A DNA stretch of 64,000 bases from Pseudomonas bharatica CSV86 (GCF_000319305.2 NZ_AMWJ02000002.1:2308001-2372000), one strand, 5' to 3'. Positions 45,697 through 55,259 are shown, counted from the stretch's first letter. Numbers and translations: made by a program. Notes: a model not told the origin generated them from the letters alone.

Positions 45697-46353
45697 TCAG
45701 TCGTTGAGCCGGATGATCCCTTCACGCACCGCGAACAGCACCAGCCCGGGCACATCGTGAATCTGCAGGCGATGCATGATCTGCGAGCGGTGCGCCTCGA
45801 TGGTTTTTACGCTCAGTCCCAGGCCATCGGCGATGGAACGGGTCGACTCACCCCGGGCGATCAAGCGCAGGATCTCCATCTGCCGCGCAGTGAGCTGCAT
45901 CGCTGCGCTGACCTGCGGCTTGCGCCGGTTCTGCTTCACCGCCTGACCGATCACCAGCGGCAGCACTGCCGACGACAGGTACTGCCCGCCCCCACGCAAC
46001 GATTGCAAGGCCAGCTCCAGCTCCTGCACTGTCGCACTCTTGAGCAGGAAGCCATGGGCGCCCTGCTGCAGGCAGTGCATGACGAAGTCCAGCTCCGAGC
46101 GCGACGACAGCATCAGCACGGTACAGGCCGGCACCCGCAGGTACAGCTCGCGCAACAGTTCCTCGCCAGCCATGGTGCCGAGGGCGATATCCAGCACGAT
46201 GATGTCCGGCTTGAGGGTTTCGGCCAGCTCCACGGTGGTCACCGTGTCGCCCGCTTCGCCAACCACGGCATATTCTTGTTTTTGTTCGAGCAACGCCCGC
46301 AGGCCTGCACGGAACAGGGGCGAGTCGTCGGCTATCAGTAAACGGCAAAGCAT
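45697..46353 (-). CDS. NarL/FixJ-type response regulator
   Basis: A 218-residue regulator starting at ATG 46353 (MLCRLLIADDSPLFRAG). The receiver has phospho-Asp55 (IIVLDIALG) and Lys (GFLLKSAT). The C-terminal LuxR helix-turn-helix reads LTARQMEILRLIARGESTRSIADGLGLSVKTIEAHRSQIMHRL. It is the last gene of the chemosensory operon, 54 bp after cheB, and may be a transcriptional output of that pathway. Confidence 0.93.
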   Translation of the reverse strand: MLCRLLIADDSPLFRAGLRALLEQKQEYAVVGEAGDTVTTVELAETLKPDIIVLDIALGTMAGEELLRELYLRVPACTVLMLSSRSELDFVMHCLQQGAHGFLLKSATVQELELALQSLRGGGQYLSSAVLPLVIGQAVKQNRRKPQVSAAMQLTARQMEILRLIARGESTRSIADGLGLSVKTIEAHRSQIMHRLQIHDVPGLVLFAVREGIIRLND

Positions 46354-46407
46354 AGGTTCGAGCCTGTATCGCGCGTAGGGCGGCATTGGAAGGTGATACT
46401 GGACTGC

Positions 46408-47475
46408 TCAGCCATTGCGGGCACTGACACCGAACTGGTTGATCAGGATCGGCATGCGATCGAGCGGCTCGATGGTCTGGGCCGCGCCGAGGCGAATGGC
46501 TTCCTTGGGCATGCCGAACACCACGCAACTGGCCTCGTCCTGGGCCACGGTGCTGGCACCCTGTTCGCGCATGGCCAGCAGGCCACGGGCTCCGTCGTCA
46601 CCCATGCCGGTCATGATGATGCCCAGGGCATTGCTGCCGGCATGGCGAGCGGCGGAACGGAACAGGACGTCGACCGAGGGCTTGTGCCGGTTGACGGCAG
46701 GGCCGTCGAGCACTTCGACCAGGTAGTGCGCACCACTGCGCTTGAGCTGCATATGCAGGCCACCGGGTGCCAGCAAGGCGAGTCCGGTGTGCACGCGATC
46801 CAGATGCCTGGCTTCGCGAACTTCGATCTGGCACAGGCCGTTGAGACGGCGTGCGAAGTCGGCAGTGAACTTCTCCGGCATGTGTTGAACGATGACCAGG
46901 CCCGGACAGTCGCGCGGCAGTTGCCGCAGGACGAACTCCAGTGCCTGGGTACCGCCGGTCGAGCAGCCAAGTGTAACGATTCGGTCGGTGGTTTTGCGCA
47001 GCGCCGGGACCGGCTGCAGGTCTTTTTTTTCCGTCGCGGGCAAGGCGTGACGGGCCACTGGCCGGGTTTTCGCGGCATCCTCGATGCAGCGCACCAGATT
47101 CCCGGCAATGTTCTCCAGGCTCTGCTTGAGCCCCAGTTTCGCCTTGGTGAATACCCCGACGGCACCAGCAGCCAGGGCTTCGACATTGAGGTCGTTGCCG
47201 GCCTCGGTAAGCGTCGAGCAGATAATGGTCGGCGTCGGCCGCTCGGCCATGATCTGGCGCAGGAACGTCAGCCCGTCCATGCGCGGCATTTCCACGTCGA
47301 GGACCAGCACATCGGGCCAGTCGCGGCGCATCTTGTCGATGGCGTAGAGCGGGTCGGCGGCCATGCCGACCACCTGGATGCCGGGATGGTTGCCGAGATA
47401 CTGCCCGAGCACCTGGCGGACCAGGGCCGAGTCGTCGACGATGAATACACGGATGGGAGTGGAACGCTCGATCAT
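46408..47475 (-). CDS. cheB: Chemotaxis-type protein-glutamate methylesterase CheB
   Basis: A 355-residue protein: receiver (VFIVDDSALVRQVL, phospho-Asp in VLVLDVEMPRMDG) followed by the methylesterase/deamidase domain with catalytic Ser in TLGCSTGGTQALEFVL, His in VIVQHMPEKFTADFA and Asp in IIMTGMGDDGARGL. It removes methyl groups from the receptors of this cluster. ATG 47475 overlaps the stop of cheR. Confidence 0.95.
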   Translation of the reverse strand: MIERSTPIRVFIVDDSALVRQVLGQYLGNHPGIQVVGMAADPLYAIDKMRRDWPDVLVLDVEMPRMDGLTFLRQIMAERPTPTIICSTLTEAGNDLNVEALAAGAVGVFTKAKLGLKQSLENIAGNLVRCIEDAAKTRPVARHALPATEKKDLQPVPALRKTTDRIVTLGCSTGGTQALEFVLRQLPRDCPGLVIVQHMPEKFTADFARRLNGLCQIEVREARHLDRVHTGLALLAPGGLHMQLKRSGAHYLVEVLDGPAVNRHKPSVDVLFRSAARHAGSNALGIIMTGMGDDGARGLLAMREQGASTVAQDEASCVVFGMPKEAIRLGAAQTIEPLDRMPILINQFGVSARNG

Positions 47476-48284
47476 AAGCGTTCGAACACCGAAGGCCGCA
47501 CCGGGCGCAGCGGCAGGTTGAAGCCGTGGATGCTTTCGGCGTGGCCGATGAACAGCAGCCCACCCGGGCACAGGCGCTCGACCAGGTTGCGAACGATGCG
47601 CTGCTTCTGCTGGGTATCGAAGTAGATCAGCAGGTTGCGCAGGAAGATCACCTCGAACTGGCCGAGGCTTTCCGGCATGGGCTGGATCACGTTGATTTCG
47701 CGCAACTGCACCTTGTTGCGCAGCCAGGCCTGCACGCGCATGCGCCCCTGCATGTCGTCGATCCCGCACAGGCAGTGACGGTGCAACCAGCCCTCGGGGA
47801 AATAACGCGCCTGGGCCAGGTCGTAGATGCCCTGTTCGGCGATCTCCAGCATGCTCTGGCTGAGGTCGCTGCCCAGCACCGACCACTCGTTGCCGCGCGC
47901 ATGCTCGGCGGCGGTCATCGCCAGGCTGTAGGGCTCCTCGCCCGACGAACAGGCGGCGCTCCACAGGCGCAGCGGCCCGCCGCGCTTGCTCAGCCATTGG
48001 CCGAGAAACTCGAAATGGGCGAACTCGCGGAAGAAGTAGGTTTCGTTGGTGGTCAGCAAGTCCACGACCAGACGCCGTTCACGGGCGTATTGGGGAGTGG
48101 CCAGGCAGTTCAGGTACTCGTCGTAGGTTTCGATCTGCAGGTGGCGCAGGCGCTTCAACAAGCGTCCGGCCACCAGCGAGCGTTTGTTGCTCGCCAGATG
48201 GATGCCGGAGGCATCGCGCATCAACTGCTGCAACTGGCGAAAGTTCTGTTCGCCGAGCACCGGCAACTTGGGCATCGCGGACAT
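47472..48284 (-). CDS. cheR: Chemotaxis-type receptor methyltransferase CheR
   Basis: A 270-residue methyltransferase that adds methyl groups from SAM to receptor glutamates. It has the helical N-terminal CheR domain (SGIHLASNKRSLVAGRLLKRL), the SAM site LRLWSAACSSGEEPYSLAM, and FEVIFLRNLLIYFDTQQK. No tetratricopeptide tail is present. It sits between cheW and cheB, two bases from the former and overlapping the latter. Confidence 0.95.
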   Translation of the reverse strand: MSAMPKLPVLGEQNFRQLQQLMRDASGIHLASNKRSLVAGRLLKRLRHLQIETYDEYLNCLATPQYARERRLVVDLLTTNETYFFREFAHFEFLGQWLSKRGGPLRLWSAACSSGEEPYSLAMTAAEHARGNEWSVLGSDLSQSMLEIAEQGIYDLAQARYFPEGWLHRHCLCGIDDMQGRMRVQAWLRNKVQLREINVIQPMPESLGQFEVIFLRNLLIYFDTQQKQRIVRNLVERLCPGGLLFIGHAESIHGFNLPLRPVRPSVFERL

Positions 48285-48285
48285 T

Positions 48286-48789
48286 TCAATGGGCCTTCGC
48301 CGCCTGGCTGAGGTGGCGGATATCGTCCAGCGACAGCACTTGCAGCATGTTGAGGATGATCAGGAATTCCTGGGCCTGCTGGGCCATGCCAGCGATGAAG
48401 TCGGAGCGGATGGTGGTGCCGAAGGCCGGCGCCGGCATGACCAGGCGCGGATCGATCTCCAGCACTTCGTCCACCTCGTCCACCACCAGGCCGATACGCT
48501 GCAGGCCATCGGCCAGCGCCAGTTCGATGATCACGATGCAGGTGCGCTTGCCGGGCTCGGTCAGGCTCAGGCCGAAACGCGCGGCGAGGTCCAGCACCGG
48601 CACCACGTTGCCGCGCAGGTTGATGACGCCATGGATATAGGCCGGCATCATCGGCACCCGGGTGATCTCGGCGTACTCGATGATTTCCCGTACCAGGGCG
48701 ATGGGCAGCGCGTAACCGGCCTCGCGCACGCGAAAGCTCAGGTGCTGGATGGCATCGACTTGCGTCTCGATTCGTTGCGGCTGGCTCAT
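48286..48789 (-). CDS. cheW: CheW coupling protein
   Basis: A 167-residue CheW: FRVREAGYALPIALVREIIEYAEITRVP, MPAYIHGVINLRGNVVPVLDLAARFG and VVDEVDEVLEIDPRL. It links the receptor to CheA. I choose ATG 48789 with GAGG in front; ATG 48804 overlaps the upstream MCP stop and has no clear ribosome site. Confidence 0.93.
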   Translation of the reverse strand: MSQPQRIETQVDAIQHLSFRVREAGYALPIALVREIIEYAEITRVPMMPAYIHGVINLRGNVVPVLDLAARFGLSLTEPGKRTCIVIIELALADGLQRIGLVVDEVDEVLEIDPRLVMPAPAFGTTIRSDFIAGMAQQAQEFLIILNMLQVLSLDDIRHLSQAAKAH

Positions 48790-48800
48790 GGAAACCTCGC

Positions 48801-50420
48801 TCAAGTGAAACTGACGAACTGGCCTTCATCGATCAGCGCCTTGGGCCCTGGGCGTGCCGGGGCCGGCAGGCTGTCGCCGCGCGGATTGCGCACCACGACG
48901 CTGCCCTGTTCGAAGCGGAAATAGCCGATCAGTTCCTGGAGCTGGCTGGCCTGGGCGTTCATCTCCTCGGCGGTGGCCGCCAGTTCCTCGGAGGCCGAGG
49001 CGTTCTGCTGGGTGATCTGGTTCATCTGGCCCATGGCGATATTGATCTGCCCGGCTGCGCTGCTCTGCTCCTGCGAAGCCGCGGTGATTTCCTGCACCAG
49101 GTCGGAGGTGCGCTGGATGTTCGGTACGATCTCGCCGAGCAGTTGCCCGGCCTGTTCGGCCAGTTGCACGCTGCTCGACGCCACCTGGCCGATCTCCTGC
49201 GCGGCCACCTGGCTGCGTTCGGCCAGCTTGCGCACTTCCGCCGCGACCACCGCGAAGCCCTTGCCGTGATCGCCGGCGCGCGCCGCCTCGATGGCCGCGT
49301 TAAGGGCCAGCAGATTGGTCTGGTAGGCGATGTCGTCGATGATGCCGATCTTGTCGGCGATCTGCTTCATCGCCAGCACCGTGTCGCCTACCGCGCTGCC
49401 ACCTTGCACCGCATCGTTGGCGGCCTTGCCGGCGATACCGTCGGTGATCTTGGCGCTTTCGGTGTTCTGGGCGATGGAGGCGGACATCTCTTCCACCGAG
49501 GCGCTGGTCTGCTCGACGCTGGCGGCCTGTTCGTTGGCTGCCTGGCTCAGGGACTGGGAGGTCGAGCTGACCTGCTCGGAAGCCGACGACAGTGCATCGG
49601 CGGAGCTGCGCACATCACCGAGGATGCTGCGCAGGCGCTCGGTCATGTTTTGCATGGCACCGAGCAGACGGCCGGTTTCGTCCTTGCGATCGATCACCAG
49701 GTCCTGGCTCAGGTCGCCGGCGGCCATGCGGTCGGCAGCCTGCACCGCGCCAGCCAGCGGGCGGGTAATGCTGCGAGTGACCAGCACCCCGATCAGCATG
49801 CCGAGCAGGGTCGCGGCCAGTACCAGGACGATCATCTGCAGCCGCGAGCTCTCGGCGATGGCGCTGATATCGGCATTGGCCTCGCTGGCGCGGGCCTGCT
49901 TGGCGTCGCTGGCAATGCCCAGCAGGCGGTCCACTTCGTTGGCCGCAGCGGTGTTGCGCGGCATCAGTTCAAGCGCGGCGCTCATGGTTTGCAGCTCGCC
50001 GGATTGGCGGTGGGTATCGAGCATCAGGTTGGCGGCGCTGATGTACTCCTGCAGCGGGCCTTCGATCGCCGCTACCTGTGCCTTGCCCTCGGCCGTCAGG
50101 AAATACTGCCGTGAGTTGGTCAGCAGCTCGCGGGTCTTGTCCATCGCGGCCCGGGCCTGGGCGGCGGATTCATCGCGGTCCTGTGCATCGCTGGCCATCA
50201 GGCTGCGACGTACCGCACGGTTGGCCAGGAGCAACTGGATATTGGCTTCCTGAAGCGTGGACAGGCCTACCACGTCCATGTCGTACATGCGGTCGGAGAG
50301 GTCGTTGACCTGGCTCAGGTTGCGGATGCCGATGAAGCCGATGACCGCGGTCAACGCCACCACCAGCAGGAAGCCCAGGGTCAGGCGCACGCCTATCTTC
50401 ATGTTGCTGATCATTTGCAT
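48801..50420 (-). CDS. Methyl-accepting chemotaxis protein with 4HB ligand domain
   Basis: A 539-residue receptor. TM1 (about residues 9-30) and TM2 (about 192-212) flank a four-helix-bundle periplasmic domain (4HB_MCP). A HAMP domain follows (SITRPLAGAVQAADRMAAGDL) and then the cytoplasmic hairpin with the tip IDDIAYQTNLLALNAAIEAARAGDHGKGFAVVAAEVRKLAERS. The C-terminus ends FRFEQGSVVVRNPRGD... without the NWETF tether for CheR/CheB. Its ligand is not predictable. ATG 50420 lies inside the end of cheA in another frame. Confidence 0.93.
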   Translation of the reverse strand: MQMISNMKIGVRLTLGFLLVVALTAVIGFIGIRNLSQVNDLSDRMYDMDVVGLSTLQEANIQLLLANRAVRRSLMASDAQDRDESAAQARAAMDKTRELLTNSRQYFLTAEGKAQVAAIEGPLQEYISAANLMLDTHRQSGELQTMSAALELMPRNTAAANEVDRLLGIASDAKQARASEANADISAIAESSRLQMIVLVLAATLLGMLIGVLVTRSITRPLAGAVQAADRMAAGDLSQDLVIDRKDETGRLLGAMQNMTERLRSILGDVRSSADALSSASEQVSSTSQSLSQAANEQAASVEQTSASVEEMSASIAQNTESAKITDGIAGKAANDAVQGGSAVGDTVLAMKQIADKIGIIDDIAYQTNLLALNAAIEAARAGDHGKGFAVVAAEVRKLAERSQVAAQEIGQVASSSVQLAEQAGQLLGEIVPNIQRTSDLVQEITAASQEQSSAAGQINIAMGQMNQITQQNASASEELAATAEEMNAQASQLQELIGYFRFEQGSVVVRNPRGDSLPAPARPGPKALIDEGQFVSFT

Positions 50421-52431
50421 GGTGACTCTCCGGAAGGGCTGAGCAGGTTCGATCGGGGTTCGCTTTCCGCACGTTGCTGCAACTGGCGGAACAGGCTGGG
50501 AATATCGAGGATCAGCGCGACCTGGCCGGAGCCGAGGATGGTCGAGCCGCTGATGCCGGACAGGTGCTGGAACATCTGCCCGAGGGTTTGATGACGGTCT
50601 GCAGCTCGCCCAGCAGGTGCTCGACGATCAGCCCGGCCTGTTGCCGGCCCTGGCTGACCACGACGATGTTGCGCCGGGCGCGCGGGTCGCCACGCAGGCC
50701 GAAGTGCCGACCCAGGTCGACGCTGGGCAGGGGCTTGCCACGCAGATTGAGGTGGCCGCTGGCATCGAGGGCGTCGGCGCGCTCCTCCATGCACTCGGTG
50801 ACCATGTCCAGCGGGATCACGAAGTGATCGCCACCGACGCTGACCAGGAAGCCGTCGATGATCGCCAGGGTCAACGGCAGGCGGATACGGAAGGTGCAGC
50901 CCTGTCCTGCGCTGGATTCGATCTCGATGATCCCGCGCAGTTCGTCGATGGCGCTGCGCACGACATCCATGCCGACCCCGCGGCCGGACAGGTTGGAAAC
51001 CGCTTCGGCAGTGGAGAAGCCGGGTTCGAAGATCAGTTGGTGGATGTCCTGCTCGCTGATCTGCGCATCGGCGTCGAGCATGCCGCGGGCGATGGCCTTT
51101 TCGCGGATGCGTTCGGCGTTCAGGCCGCGGCCGTCGTCGCTGACTTCGAGGACGATCATCCCCGAGTCATGGCAGGCGTTCAGGCGCAGGTTGCCCTGCT
51201 CCGGCTTGCCTGCGGCGCGGCGCTCTTCCGGCGATTCGATGCCATGGTCGATGGCGTTGCGCACCAGGTGCACCAGCGGGTCGGCGATACGGTCGGTGAG
51301 GGTCTTGTCCAGCTCGGTGTCGCTGCCGGACAGGCTTAGCTGGATCTGCTTGTTCAACCCCTGGCTGACATCACGGACCACGCGATGGAAGCGGTTGAAG
51401 GTCTCGCCGATCTCCACCATGCGCAGCTTCAGCGCGCGCTCGCGGATCTGCTCGACGTGCTGCTGCACGGCCTGAACGCTCTCGATGCAGGCCGTGGAGC
51501 CGCTGCGCAGCGATTGCATATGCGCGCCAGCGGTGCTTATCACCAGTTCGCCGACCAGGTTGATCAGCTCGTCGAGCTTGTGCGCGGCCACCTTGACCAT
51601 GGCGCTGCCGTGGTTGCCGCTGCGCGGTTCGCTGGTGGCGCCAGGGAGACTGGCGATGGACAGCTGCGGGGCCGGCGCCAACGTTTGCGCTTCGACTTCC
51701 GAAGCGAGCGGACCAGGCTCGCCGGCGTCCTCCCGCAGCTGCAGGCGCAAGGTGCAGAAGTCTTCGGCCAGGGCGAAAACGTCGAGCAATTCTTCGCGAC
51801 TGGCGGCGCTGCGCAAGGTCAACTCGTAGCCCAGGTAGCAGGCTTCGGCGTCCAGCGCATGCAGGTCCGGCACGGCCCAGGCGAGGGTCTGCAAGGTCTC
51901 GATGCGGCCAAGGCGATCCAGGTAGCGCAGGAAGCTGCTGGGTTCGAAGCCGTTGCGCAGCAGTTCGTTGTCGAAGCGGATCGACAGGAACCACTCGTTG
52001 ATCTCGCCCGCCTGTGCAGCGCTTTCGGCAACCGCCTCGCCGCCGCCCAGCGCCACGAGCAACTCGCTCTGGCGCGGCGTATGGGGCGCCAGGGTACCGT
52101 GCCGAGGGTCGATGCTTTCGACCATGCCGTTGAGTTCGTCCATGCACTGCAACATCAAGGACACCAGCGGCGCGGTCAGCTGGCGCTGCCCGTCGCGAAC
52201 CCCCATCAGCTGGTTTTCCAGTTGATGGGCCAAAGACACCAGCGGCTCCAGCGAGAAGATCCCCGCCGAGCCCTTGAGGGTATGCACCGCGCGGAACAGC
52301 GCGTTGATCACCTCGACATCGTCGCTGCCCTGTTCCAGGCGCAGCAGGTTGTCCTCGGCTTCCTTGAGCAGGTCGCGGGCTTCCTCAAGAAAGCCTTCCA
52401 GCAGTTGCGTCCATTGATCGCTATCGAACAT
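50411..52431 (-). pseudogene. cheA: cheA histidine kinase gene with a frameshift near the 3' end
   Basis: From ATG 52431 the frame encodes an HPt domain (His50 in FRAVHTLKGSAGIFS), a dimerisation domain, the ATPase (LVHLVRNAIDHGIESPEER, VSDDGRGLN, GRGVGMDVV) and most of the CheW-like domain, then runs off after LGELQTVIKP and stops at 50512 (639 residues). The other frame continues correctly: LGQMFQHLSGISGSTILGSG and VALILDIPSLFRQL, to TGA 50411. One extra C at the GGG of 50584-50586 would restore a 673-residue CheA. All kinase motifs are intact, so an altered tail, a real lesion or a sequencing error are all possible. Confidence 0.85.
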
Positions 52432-52759
52432 CGCGCAACTCCTCGCCAGCGCCGGAGGCGCCCAGCGGATACAGGGATTCGAGGCGCAGCAGGTCGACCA
52501 GTGCGCGGGCCTGGGCTGGCAGGTCGATTACCTGCGCACCCTGCACCAGGGTCTTTTGCAGCGACAGCAGCAGTTGCAGGCCGGCACTGTCGATCTCCTC
52601 CAGGCCGCCGAGATCCAGCGCCCAAGGGCCCGGGTCTTGCGCCAGCAGGGCCAGGAAGGTCTGTCGGGTCTCGCCCGCTTCATAGATGGTCAGGTCGCCG
52701 TGCACACTCAGCCGCGCAGGCGCCAGGTCGCTGGCCGGATGCAGCGTGACGGTGGCCAT
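52421..52759 (-). CDS. STAS-domain protein
   Basis: A 112-residue STAS domain: RLSVHGDLTIYEAGETRQTF, ALDLGGLEEIDSAGLQLLLSLQ with Ser58 at the position phosphorylated in anti-sigma factor antagonists. It overlaps the cheA start by 11 bases and the cheY stop by one, so it is part of the chemosensory operon. STAS proteins in such clusters are rare compared with CheD or CheC; here it may be a partner or output of CheA/CheY. No anti-sigma kinase gene is visible nearby. Confidence 0.88.
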   Translation of the reverse strand: MATVTLHPASDLAPARLSVHGDLTIYEAGETRQTFLALLAQDPGPWALDLGGLEEIDSAGLQLLLSLQKTLVQGAQVIDLPAQARALVDLLRLESLYPLGASGAGEELRDVR

Positions 52760-53124
52760 CAGCCGATCAGCTTTTCGACCGCCGCCAGCAGCTGCTGCGG
52801 CTGGAACGGTTTGACGATCCAGGCCTTGGCCCCGGCCGCCTGGCCTTCGGCCTTCTTCGACTGCTCGCTCTCGGTGGTGAGCATCATGATCGGAGTGAAA
52901 CGGTACTCGGGCTTCAGCTTGACCGCCTTGACCAGGCCGATGCCATCGAGGTTGGGCATGTTCACGTCGCTGATGATCAGGTTGATTTTCTGCCCGGTGA
53001 GTTTGTTCAGGGCGTCCTTGCCGTCGCAGGCCTCGATGACCTGGTGACCGGCACCGGTGAGGCTGAGCTTGACCAATTGGCGCATGGAGGCGGAGTCATC
53101 GACGATCAGGATGGTCTTGGCCAT
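52759..53124 (-). CDS. cheY: CheY-type response regulator
   Basis: A 121-residue single receiver with acidic pair in ILIVDDSASMRQL, phospho-Asp53 (LIISDVNMPNLDG), Thr in MMLTTES and Lys in WIVKPFQPQQLL. It is transcribed just before the STAS and cheA genes and should accept phosphate from that CheA. Whether it targets flagella or another output cannot be told. Confidence 0.94.
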   Translation of the reverse strand: MAKTILIVDDSASMRQLVKLSLTGAGHQVIEACDGKDALNKLTGQKINLIISDVNMPNLDGIGLVKAVKLKPEYRFTPIMMLTTESEQSKKAEGQAAGAKAWIVKPFQPQQLLAAVEKLIG

Positions 53125-53141
53125 GTCAGGGCCCTCGGTAG

Positions 53142-54227
53142 TTAGAAAAAGGTCACGTCACTGGCGCTGGCGGCCTGGCTGTGGCCGGCGCGCTCCTCGC
53201 TGGTGGTGAAGCGCTCGCGCAGCCGGGCAAGCCAGGCCTGGGCATCGTGCAGGCGCTGGTCGCGGCGCTCGATGGCTTCGAGCAGTTGCTGCAGGTCGGT
53301 CTGAAGGTGGTCGAGCATTTGGTCGGCGCGGTCCTGGAACTGCAGGGCGACCATGACGGCGTGGATATCGCCCTGGGTGGAGCGGGCGTTGTCCTGGAGA
53401 TTGCGCGAAGCGACGTCGAGTTCGTCGAGGTTGCTGCCAAGGCCGTTGATGACCTCGCCCAGCACCTGTTCCAGGCGCGCGAGGTTCTGCTGTTCTTCGG
53501 TATTCAGCTCGTTGGCGGATTCGATGCTGGACTGGATCGCCTGGTTGATCTCGCCGACCTTGCTGTCCATCGACTGGCCGGTCTCGGCGGACAACCGGGA
53601 AAGCTTGCGCACTTCATCGGCGACCACGGCGAAACCGCGACCGAACTCACCGGCACGGGCGGCCTCGATGGCGGCGTTGAGGGCCAGCAGGTTGGTCTGG
53701 CTGGCGATTTCCTGGACGTGGCGGGCCATCAGCTGCAACTCGCCGGTGTAGCCGCCGAGGTGGCCGATGGTCGCGAGGAATTCCTGCTGGCGACGGCTAC
53801 CAGCGGCGAAGGCTTCGGTAACGCCCTGCAGGCGCTGGTTGGCCTGGCGCAGGTTCTCGCCGAGACCGCCGCTGGTGAGGACGTCTTCGCTCTGGTCGAG
53901 GCTGGCCTGGAGGCGCTGGCTGATATCGCTGAAGCGACCGAGCAGGCCGCCGATGTTGTCGGCGAGCAGGCGGCGGCTCTGTTGCAGGCTGTCGGTCCAG
54001 GACGGCACGACGGCGGGCAGGAGTTTTTCCAGGGCGTGGGTTTCAGGCTCGAGCGGCAGGCTCTGCGCCATTTCCTGCGGCCCGTTAGCGGCGGCCTTGC
54101 GCGGGGCCAGGAACAGCGCGGCGGCGGCGATCAGCAGCAGACCGACGATGTTCAGCCAATGCAGTCCGGAGAGCATCGCGGCGACGCACAGAACAATCCC
54201 TATACCGATTCCTACGTGCATTCGCAT
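53142..54227 (-). CDS. Short MCP-like signalling protein
   Basis: A 361-residue protein with two closely spaced N-terminal membrane helices (residues about 3-20 and 23-41) and almost no periplasmic loop, followed by a methyl-accepting signalling domain with VQEIASQTNLLALNAAIEAARAGEFGRGFAVVADEVRKLSRLS. There is no HAMP and no ligand domain, so it may sense within or at the membrane, or in the cytoplasm. It is the first gene of the operon, 17 bp before cheY. Confidence 0.9.
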   Translation of the reverse strand: MRMHVGIGIGIVLCVAAMLSGLHWLNIVGLLLIAAAALFLAPRKAAANGPQEMAQSLPLEPETHALEKLLPAVVPSWTDSLQQSRRLLADNIGGLLGRFSDISQRLQASLDQSEDVLTSGGLGENLRQANQRLQGVTEAFAAGSRRQQEFLATIGHLGGYTGELQLMARHVQEIASQTNLLALNAAIEAARAGEFGRGFAVVADEVRKLSRLSAETGQSMDSKVGEINQAIQSSIESANELNTEEQQNLARLEQVLGEVINGLGSNLDELDVASRNLQDNARSTQGDIHAVMVALQFQDRADQMLDHLQTDLQQLLEAIERRDQRLHDAQAWLARLRERFTTSEERAGHSQAASASDVTFF

Positions 54228-54527
54228 CCCTTACGCCCACCGTCCCTTCTTTGAAGGCTTCGCATGGTAGCGATAGTGATTTGACGTCAAAATCGGGACG
54301 CCCCTTAATCCGACCGGAGCGTCACAAAACTGCGACGACGAAACGCTACGGGAGTGCGCTGACCACTCCGACAGGAATGTCGGGTGAAACGCTTTAGGCG
54401 CAGCGCACCCGGGGATTCCGGGAAGGCTTAGGAGGGAGTGGCAGACGTAGGAGGATGGCTTAAGGCAAAGGTGTGATGGCGTTTAGCTTGATAAGCAATC
54501 GGTTAAAGGGACCTTGGGGGCTTTCCC
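54228..54527. other. Intergenic region before the chemosensory operon
   Basis: About 300 bp between the operon start and the glycine-zipper gene. It probably holds the operon promoter (minus strand). I see no ORF with a ribosome site. Confidence 0.5.
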
Positions 54528-54558
54528 GCATTCCGTCCCCCGGGAGAACGGAATGCGG
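54528..54558 (-). terminator. Hairpin after the glycine-zipper gene
   Basis: GCATTCCGT and ACGGAATGC arms enclose an 11-base loop containing CCCCCGGG. It lies 10 bp after the stop of the glycine-zipper gene; there is no strong T run, so termination is only probable. Confidence 0.5.
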
Positions 54559-54567
54559 GGCGACGGA

Positions 54568-55041
54568 TCAGTCGCGCCAGTGACGCTTGTGCTTGCGGTG
54601 GCCGTAGTGATGGCCACGATCATGGGCATAGCGGCGGTCGTAACCACGGCCGCGATCACGGTAGTGGCGATCGTCGTCGTCGGCCTTGTTGCCCATGTAG
54701 TTACCCAGGGCACCACCGGCGCCACCGCCGGCTGCGGCGCCGATCAGGCTGCCGTTGGTGCCGCCCAGGCTGCGGCCCACCACGTTGCCGCCGGCTGCGC
54801 CCAGGGCACCGCCGATGGCGGCTTCGCCGCGGCTGCGTTTGTCGGCGCCGACGGCACTACCGGCCGCACCGCCGAGACCGGCGCCGATCGCCGAACCGGT
54901 GCTGCCACCGATCGACTGGCCGACCACCGAGCCCAATACCCCACCCAATGCGCCGCCAATACCGGCTTCGGTGGTGCCGCCTGCGCTGGCAACGCCACTG
55001 AGCAGGCTAAGGGACAACAGAAGAATCGAGGAGTACTTCAT
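54568..55041 (-). CDS. Secreted glycine-zipper protein
   Basis: A 157-residue exported protein with signal peptide KYSSILLLSLSLLSGVASA. Residues 20-115 are repeated glycine-zipper turns (GIGGALGGVLGSVVGQSIGG, AAIGGALGAAGGNVVG, AAAGGGAGGALGNYMG), typical of the YMGG/17-kDa antigen families that insert in or associate with the outer membrane. The tail is charged and His/Arg-rich (YRDRGRGYDRRYAHDRGHHY). Function in envelope stability or stress is inferred from the family. Confidence 0.88.
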   Translation of the reverse strand: MKYSSILLLSLSLLSGVASAGGTTEAGIGGALGGVLGSVVGQSIGGSTGSAIGAGLGGAAGSAVGADKRSRGEAAIGGALGAAGGNVVGRSLGGTNGSLIGAAAGGGAGGALGNYMGNKADDDDRHYRDRGRGYDRRYAHDRGHHYGHRKHKRHWRD

Positions 55042-55202
55042 ACGAAAGCCTCAAAGGGATGACGCGGCGATCCTGCGTCCGGCGCGTGAGGCTGACAATT
55101 GAAATCCGACGAGTAGCACGACTGTCACACATATTTCTAACTTATTGATTTCATGGTGAAACTTATCGTGTTTTTGCGTGTCTTAGGTTACTTGCGGGAT
55201 GA

Positions 55203-55230
55203 GGCTCTGACGGATGTCAGGGCCTTTTTT
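55203..55230 (+). terminator. Terminator-like hairpin
   Basis: GGCTCTGAC, GGAT loop and GTCAGGGCC followed by six T. No plus-strand gene ends nearby, so it may be a relic of a lost gene. Confidence 0.6.
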
Positions 55231-55259
55231 GTGGGCGGGGGATTTGTGGTGTTGCTGAG

